Assembly (NCBI GenBank): GCA_027459365.1
Contig: DAIDIM010000016.1
Span: 1-10,509 of the forward strand
DNA length: 10,509 bases
From: Chlamydiota bacterium
GTDB taxonomy: Bacteria; Chlamydiota; Chlamydiia; Chlamydiales; SM23-39
Direction: 5' to 3'
Shown here in pieces: positions 7,167 to 10,509 of this stretch. Each line of letters begins with the position of its first letter. The first letter of the stretch is position 1. The position numbers and the translations under genes are program-made. The notes below the pieces were generated by a model, which had not been told where the DNA came from, did no database searches, and worked only from the letters and a program-made list of their open reading frames with translations.

Positions 7167-7486
7167 TCGTACTTACATATATTTATGCCACTTGTCTCAT
7201 GGGATTTGGGCTCTACGGGTTTTACAAAGCAGGAAGCCTCATCTCTTTTCTATCAAGTCTTGCTTTTGGCATTTTTCTTTTCGCCATCTGCATTGGGAAC
7301 AACAAAAGATGGAGCCAACTCTCAGCCCCACCTATCACATTGATTTTAACATTGATGTTTGCACTCCGTGCCTATTTCACCCAAAAATCGCTCCCAATCG
7401 TATGGACAGTTGCAAGCTTTATCCTCTTTGCCCTCTTCACCTATCGAGCAGTAAAACTTGAGCAAGACCGAAGAGAACGAGGCTAG
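7163..7486 (+). CDS. TMEM14 / UPF0136-family small membrane protein
   Basis: A 107-aa protein with four predicted membrane segments (about 3-20, 26-44, 56-71, 77-93) and a charged tail, RAVKLEQDRRERG. It follows the Tmemb_14 pattern: GFGLYGFYKAGSLISFLSSLAFGIFL (14-39) with the GS-x2-S-L-type helix, then FALRAYFTQKSLPIVW (66-81), where R-x5-K-x-x-P matches the family's R-x-x-K-T-x-K-x-M-P motif. Length is typical. Eukaryotic TMEM14C is a mitochondrial inner-membrane protein needed for protoporphyrinogen delivery in heme synthesis; bacterial members are uncharacterised. The ATG at 7163 lies within the upstream stop (ATGA), indicating translational coupling with the TspO-like gene. No terminator is visible after it; only 5 bases separate it from the convergent ATPase remnant. 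Confidence 0.8.
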   Translation: MIVLTYIYATCLMGFGLYGFYKAGSLISFLSSLAFGIFLFAICIGNNKRWSQLSAPPITLILTLMFALRAYFTQKSLPIVWTVASFILFALFTYRAVKLEQDRRERG

Positions 7487-7491
7487 GTTTT

Positions 7492-7915
7492 TTAAACAAA
7501 ATCTGATAAAGGCGCTTGGAGAAACTGTTCCAGAGGGATCCCCGAATCTCCAACCAAAACAATGCGGTTAGGATGAAATTTTTTCACAAAAAAATCCATT
7601 CCTGAATGCTTCAGTGTTTCTCCATTACTTTTCACTGCTATCGCGGTCAGAGACTCACCATGCCGCAATATAAAGTCCACTTCTTGGTCTCCTTCTTTCC
7701 AGTAAAACACTTCAATTTGTGAGCCTTTTGTCTGATTCAAAAGATGAGCACCTACCGCAGATTCTACAAGACGTCCCCAAAATGGACAATTTGCCCTGCA
7801 AATTTTTGTATCCCAGTCAGAAGCCCTGCGCCAGAGAGTAAACCCAGATAATGGGCGAGCGTGGTTGTATTCCCTGCATCTTGTAATTCTCCAAGAATTT
7901 TAATAAACGAAATTC
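7492..7915 (-). pseudogene. Remnant of a DUF4143 (COG1373) AAA-type ATPase
   Basis: Two pieces of the C-terminal DUF4143 region lie in different frames. The upstream piece (about 7915-7780) reads FIKILGELQDAGNTTTLAHY and continues through LLSGAGLLTGIQKFAGQIV. The downstream piece (about 7782-7492) reads WGRLVESAVGAHLLNQTKGS and continues to EVDFILRHGESLTAIAVKSN and LVGDSGIPLEQFL. In intact family members about 30-35 residues (around SSPKLxVxNTALM) separate these pieces, so a deletion with a frame change occurred near 7780. The N-terminal P-loop ATPase domain (roughly 290 residues) is absent. The remnant cannot make a working ATPase. Convergent with the TMEM14-like gene. Confidence 0.8.
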
Positions 7916-7917
7916 TT

Positions 7918-7943
7918 ATTTTACTCAATGCATTGAGTAAAAT
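7918..7943. repeat. Palindrome copy 1
   Basis: A 26-bp perfect palindrome with arms ATTTTACTCAAT / ATTGAGTAAAAT around a GC centre. It touches the truncated 5' edge of the ATPase remnant. Same half-sites as the copies at 7994 and 8016. Could be a dimeric-protein binding site or a mobile-repeat boundary. Confidence 0.8.
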
Positions 7944-7993
7944 GCAAAGGCATTCTAATACCGTGAAAATCAATATGTTAGACAATGGAAATC

Positions 7994-8019
7994 ATTTTAC
8001 TCAATCCATTGAGTAAAAT
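7994..8019. repeat. Palindrome copy 2
   Basis: The same 12-base arms as copy 1 (ATTTTACTCAAT / ATTGAGTAAAAT) around a CC centre. Its centre is 76 bp from copy 1 and 22 bp from copy 3. Confidence 0.8.
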
Positions 8020-8041
8020 TACTCAATGGATTGAGTAATTT
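8016..8041. repeat. Palindrome copy 3
   Basis: Arms AAATTACTCAAT / ATTGAGTAATTT around a GG centre. It shares the TTACTCAATnnATTGAGTAA core with copies 1 and 2 and overlaps the end of copy 2 by 4 bases. Because the CC and GG centres are complementary, copies 2 and 3 can also pair with each other as one longer hairpin. Confidence 0.75.
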
Positions 8042-8117
8042 GGAATATGTATCGTAAGCGCCTGAAGATTAGAATATAACTGTATTAACATAGAGTTTCG
8101 CTTCCCTTATCTAACCC

Positions 8118-9086
8118 TTAAGATTTTTTTTCAGTCAAACGCCAGCATTGATGAATTTTTGGATCGCGAAAGTCAATCGGCAGTGTTTTTGATGTCACAT
8201 TGAGAATTTGACAAGGAGGTAGCTTAGATGGGTCTAGAATGAATTTACGAGAATTGGTACTAAAGAACAGCACGCCATCTGAAGCTAAGAGCGGAAGCGC
8301 TTTCGAAATCAAAAAAACATAATCCTCTTGGATATCAAACATCTTGTCCATTTTTTTAGATCTGGAAATCGTTGGAGGATCGATGATGATAATATCGTAG
8401 CTATCTCTTTCGTTTTCTAAAAATTTAAGACAATCTGCGCGGATGATGGGATTATTTTTAAGTGGCAGATCATTGAGACGGAAATTCTCTTCGCCCCAAG
8501 CAGTATAAGTGTTAGACATATCCACACTTTTGGTAAATACGGCGCCCCCCTTGGCCGCATGCACACTAAAAGAACAGGTATAAGCAAAGAGATTGAGGAG
8601 CCTTTTCCCTTTTGCAATGGAAGCGACATAGCGACGAATTTCGCGATGATCGAGAAACAGACCCGTATCGAGATAGTCGGCTAGATTTACCCAAAATTTT
8701 ACACCATACTCAAGGACAGAGAAAAACTCTTTTGAGCCCCCCACTTTTTCATATTGCTCTGTCTTTTCACGGCGAATGCGCGTTCGAGCATAGATGGGGC
8801 AATTTCCAAATAGTGCATGTAGTGTATCTTTTGTAATCTCAGCTAGGTCTTCTCGTGGCTCATCAAAATCAAAATAATGGACACAAAAACGTCCATCAAA
8901 ATAGTCGATCGCAATCGGATACTCTTTGATATCGCGATCATAGATCCGAAAGCAATTGGTATTGACTCTCATTGCCCATTTACGGACATGGAGATAGTTG
9001 TTTCGTATGCAGTTCTTGAGATGAGAACTCTTGTCGGTATCAGTAATGAGTGGCAAGTTCAAGATAGTCCACCCATTCGTTCGCAT
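8118..9086 (-). CDS. RlmK-type 23S rRNA methyltransferase (stand-alone)
   Basis: SAM-dependent class I methyltransferase of 322 aa, closely resembling the C-terminal (RlmK) half of E. coli RlmKL, which makes m7G2069 in 23S rRNA. Shared features: RKWAMRVNTNCFRIYDRDI (35-53), FWVNLADYLDTGLFLDHR (131-148), SAM motif I LNLFAYTCSFSVHAAKGG (164-181), SVDMSNTY (187-194), the catalytic-type IDPPTISRSKKM (235-246) and IHQCWRLT (311-318). The RlmL half (THUMP plus m2G methyltransferase) is not fused and not in the window. The ATG at 9086 overlaps the previous gene by 47 bp; TTG codons at 9062 or 9056 are alternatives that would reduce the overlap. No clear Shine-Dalgarno. Probably co-transcribed with the exported kinase-like gene. 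Confidence 0.87.
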   Translation of the reverse strand: MRTNGWTILNLPLITDTDKSSHLKNCIRNNYLHVRKWAMRVNTNCFRIYDRDIKEYPIAIDYFDGRFCVHYFDFDEPREDLAEITKDTLHALFGNCPIYARTRIRREKTEQYEKVGGSKEFFSVLEYGVKFWVNLADYLDTGLFLDHREIRRYVASIAKGKRLLNLFAYTCSFSVHAAKGGAVFTKSVDMSNTYTAWGEENFRLNDLPLKNNPIIRADCLKFLENERDSYDIIIIDPPTISRSKKMDKMFDIQEDYVFLISKALPLLASDGVLFFSTNSRKFILDPSKLPPCQILNVTSKTLPIDFRDPKIHQCWRLTEKKS

Positions 9087-9807
9087 TCTCTTTTAGCCAG
9101 GCATGAAGCGTCTTAATATATTGATCAAATTCTTTCTGTTTCGATGAGCTATTTTCAGAATAATTCCCAAAATCGATTTCAACAGCCTTATCTCCAATAA
9201 AACCAAAATTCCGTATCACTGCAGGATCAGAATTGCGAATTCCTTTATCGAGACGAGATTGTAAAATTGCAATGAATGAATCAAGCCTTTTACGTACAAG
9301 TTCCGGATCTGCCTTCAAAATCGAATCTTGAAATGAGTTCGCTTTTTTTTGGATTACGAAACGGTAATCATCGCATTGGAGGTTAAGCTTCTGGCCCAAC
9401 GGACCTGTCACATGCATCAAAGGAAGCTGATCCCTTGTACGATTCAAGTGAACAAAAAGGAGTCCGGTCTCCTCTCGTGCTTTAGAAAATGCAAGCTTGC
9501 ACGCAGAAAAAAGGGACTTTATTTTCTTCTCCTTTTTCTCTTTTAATCGATCAAAACGGAAAAATTTAACAACATACTGACCATCAAGGCTTTCAAAAAC
9601 ATAACTTTGAGCGCCTCGATTTAAATACTTAAATGGTTGAGAAAGAATCGTGTTTGCATTTACATCATTGAACACTTCCCAATTCGGGTTTACAGGGACA
9701 TCTAAATCCATTTTAAAGATTTTAAAACCGCAAGATAACCGCTTAAATCCTGCAGGAATGGAGAGTACGCACAAACAAAAAAGAGAAAAGAAAAGGAGTT
9801 TAAGCAT
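9040..9807 (-). CDS. Exported protein with protein-kinase-like fold (hypothetical)
   Basis: A 255-aa protein with an N-terminal hydrophobic signal (MLKLLFFSLFCLCVLSIPAG, 1-20), suggesting export or membrane anchoring. The rest carries a kinase-like motif order: a loop LNRGAQSYVFES (62-73) and VVKFF with Lys81 in the beta-3 position; a Lys/Glu-rich helix (86-115); a hinge-like YRFVIQKKA (148-156); NSDPAVIRN (192-200), with Asp194 and Asn200 spaced like a catalytic loop but without the His-Arg; and AVEIDFGNY (208-216) with a DFG at 212-214. Substrate unknown. It could be an active atypical kinase, a pseudokinase or a host-directed effector. An in-frame extension to 9990 is possible but passes through the promoter-like element at 9815-9843. 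Confidence 0.65.
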   Translation of the reverse strand: MLKLLFFSLFCLCVLSIPAGFKRLSCGFKIFKMDLDVPVNPNWEVFNDVNANTILSQPFKYLNRGAQSYVFESLDGQYVVKFFRFDRLKEKKEKKIKSLFSACKLAFSKAREETGLLFVHLNRTRDQLPLMHVTGPLGQKLNLQCDDYRFVIQKKANSFQDSILKADPELVRKRLDSFIAILQSRLDKGIRNSDPAVIRNFGFIGDKAVEIDFGNYSENSSSKQKEFDQYIKTLHAWLKENANEWVDYLELATHY

Positions 9808-9814
9808 TAAAGTG

Positions 9815-9843
9815 ATTTTAACTATACGCAATAAAATAAACAA
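9815..9843 (-). promoter_or_regulatory. Candidate sigma-70-type promoter for the kinase-like/rlmK pair
   Basis: On the minus strand TTGTTT (9838-9843) and TAAAAT (9815-9820) are separated by 17 bp. The -10 ends 7 bases before the ATG at 9807, so transcription would start essentially at the start codon. No Shine-Dalgarno is visible. It supports 9807, not 9990, as the start. Confidence 0.4.
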
Positions 9844-9871
9844 GCTGGTAGATAGGGGGAAAAGAGGGAAT

Positions 9872-10147
9872 ATGGCAAAACCAAGATACAGACCAGGAAA
9901 AAAAGCAACAAGCGGATCCATTGCAAGAGATGCAGTGACTAAAGCAAAGCCGGTAAATATGCGCAATATTGCAAAAGATAAAGCCCCCATAGATCTGCCA
10001 GCTAAAGCCGGCCGCGGCGGGGCAAAGGCTCATTGGGACATCGATTACGAGCAAGGCCTGGCCTTCGATCAAAAGCGAATGCCTTGCAGCGAAAGCGAGC
10101 AAATTTCAGAAAAAGGGACACGACGATTCCCTAGAAATCGACGATAA
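9872..10147 (+). CDS. Possible small basic protein of unknown function
   Basis: A 91-aa frame from the ATG at 9872, preceded by GAGGG (9864-9868, 3 bases before the ATG). The product is strongly basic and non-hydrophobic (MAKPRYRPGKKATSGSIARD at the start, GRGGAKAH in the middle, RRFPRNRR at the end), with no family I recognise. The segment 9985-10100 is visibly richer in G and C than the surroundings. The opposite strand is also open here (reading a hydrophobic peptide), and a second plus-strand frame stays open from about 10035 to 10346, so a frameshifted gene or no gene at all are both possible. The ribosome-site match is the main support. Confidence 0.3.
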   Translation: MAKPRYRPGKKATSGSIARDAVTKAKPVNMRNIAKDKAPIDLPAKAGRGGAKAHWDIDYEQGLAFDQKRMPCSESEQISEKGTRRFPRNRR

Positions 10148-10300
10148 GCAGAAGATAAAGCGAATTCATAAGATTAGCGGTAAAGGTCTTGTGACAATCT
10201 TCTTTAACGAATTTGGGGTATATCTAACTCCTTCTTATTCATATAGATACGTAATTTTCATTTTTGTTTCTCTTTGGTTATCAAATAGTTACACTTACCA
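10148..10300. other. AT-rich stretch without a supported gene
   Basis: One plus-strand frame is open through this stretch (readable as KISGKGLVTIFFNEFGVYLT around 10168-10227), but it has no ATG. I see no convincing start, domain or structural RNA. It lies between the basic ORF and the tandem repeats at 10301. Confidence 0.4.
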
Positions 10301-10347
10301 GAAAAATGACATTTCTATTCAACGAAAATGTGACATCTCAATTTAAC
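10301..10347. repeat. Two imperfect tandem repeats, insertion-sequence-end-like
   Basis: GAAAAATGACATTTCTATTCAAC (10301-10323) is followed directly by a 24-base copy (10324-10347) with one indel and a few substitutions, sharing GAAAA-TGACAT-TC-ATT-AAC. Repeated TGACAT-type blocks occur at the ends of IS21-like and related elements. That family link is from memory of such ends and is not proven here. Confidence 0.45.
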
Positions 10348-10360
10348 GCTTAACGCTAAC
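10343..10360. repeat. Short tandem repeat TTAACGC x 2.5
   Basis: TTAACGC at 10343-10349 and 10350-10356, then a partial TAAC at 10357-10360. It overlaps the tail of the longer tandem repeats and the stop codon of the partial minus-strand frame. Confidence 0.6.
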
Positions 10361-10509
10361 ACAAAATAAAAACGGGCAATTTATGTACATATTGACCCCC
10401 TTGGTTAGTTCTAGGTAGTTCCATTTTTTGCCTAAATAGGGCGTCTAAATCGTACACAGGGAAGTTTAATGCCTTTGGAGAGGCATCGGGACGATCTTCC
10501 AGGAATATT
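10356..10509 (-). CDS. C-terminal fragment of an unidentified protein (runs off window)
   Basis: A minus-strand frame enters from the window end and stops at a TAG (10356-10358). It gives 50 residues that include LEDRPDASPKALNFPVYDLD and LFRQKMELPRTNQGGQYVHK. The composition is protein-like, but I cannot name a family. Its stop lies just before the tandem repeats at 10301-10347, an arrangement seen when a transposase gene ends near the terminus of its element; this is inference. On the plus strand an ATG at 10469 with AGGGAAG just upstream is a competing, even shorter reading. Confidence 0.35.
   Translation of the reverse strand, partial: IFLEDRPDASPKALNFPVYDLDALFRQKMELPRTNQGGQYVHKLPVFILC

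Noticed and set aside
7487..7491. Terminator between the TMEM14-like gene and the ATPase remnant
   Set aside because: Only 5 bases separate them and no stable hairpin precedes the T run at 7488-7493.
7918..8041. CRISPR array
   Set aside because: Only three palindromic copies with unequal spacing (76 and 22 bp between centres, the last two overlapping) and no spacer-repeat regularity or cas genes.
8042..8117. RNA gene or terminator between the palindromes and rlmK
   Set aside because: No stem-loop with a T tract, tRNA-like fold or conserved motif could be seen.
8612..9116. Two plus-strand ORFs across the rlmK gene
   Set aside because: Both are antisense to conserved methyltransferase sequence and have no recognisable content.
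9808..9990. Extending the kinase-like gene to 9990
   Set aside because: Would add three hydrophobic segments ahead of a normal signal peptide and would place a good promoter-like element inside the gene. Not excluded, but less likely.

Overview
The window looks like a chromosomal stretch of an AT-rich, intracellular-lifestyle bacterium, most likely an environmental member of the Chlamydiota (Simkania/Parachlamydia/Waddlia-like). This placement is inference. It rests on a 2-oxoglutarate/malate translocator of the chlamydial/plastid type, a zinc-type adenylate kinase, an exported kinase-like hypothetical protein and a decayed DUF4143 ATPase. No rRNA, tRNA or marker gene is present to settle it.

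Layout. (1) 1-844, plus strand: the C-terminal tail of an unidentified protein, then adk, closed by a perfect 15-bp hairpin that also serves the convergent genes. (2) 6707 down to 935, minus strand: a tightly packed five-gene run of tsaC/sua5, an RDD-family membrane protein, a large ADP-forming acyl-CoA synthetase fused to a GNAT acetyltransferase, a DASS dicarboxylate translocator and a 103-aa putative membrane protein. Spacings run from a 14-bp overlap to a 29-bp gap, so this is probably one transcript. (3) 6762-7486, plus strand, divergent: a two-gene membrane operon of a TspO/MBR-like protein and a TMEM14-family protein, joined by an ATGA overlap. (4) 7492-8041: an eroded DUF4143/COG1373 ATPase remnant, with three copies of a palindrome (TTACTCAATnnATTGAGTAA) beside its truncated 5' end. 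(5) 9807 down to 8118, minus strand: an exported protein-kinase-fold protein overlapping a stand-alone RlmK-type 23S rRNA methyltransferase. (6) 9850-10509: a poorly defined region with a basic, GC-richer ORF, tandem repeats resembling insertion-sequence ends, and a partial minus-strand ORF running off the window.

How the genes may work together. The ACD-GNAT enzyme (acyl-CoA plus ADP to acid plus ATP, or the reverse) and the dicarboxylate translocator are translationally coupled, which suggests a shared role in host-derived carbon or acetyl-CoA handling. TspO and TMEM14C proteins are separately linked to tetrapyrrole movement in other systems, so the two-gene operon is the most interesting candidate for an undescribed unit. 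adk, tsaC and rlmK are housekeeping functions in nucleotide balance, tRNA t6A formation and rRNA methylation.
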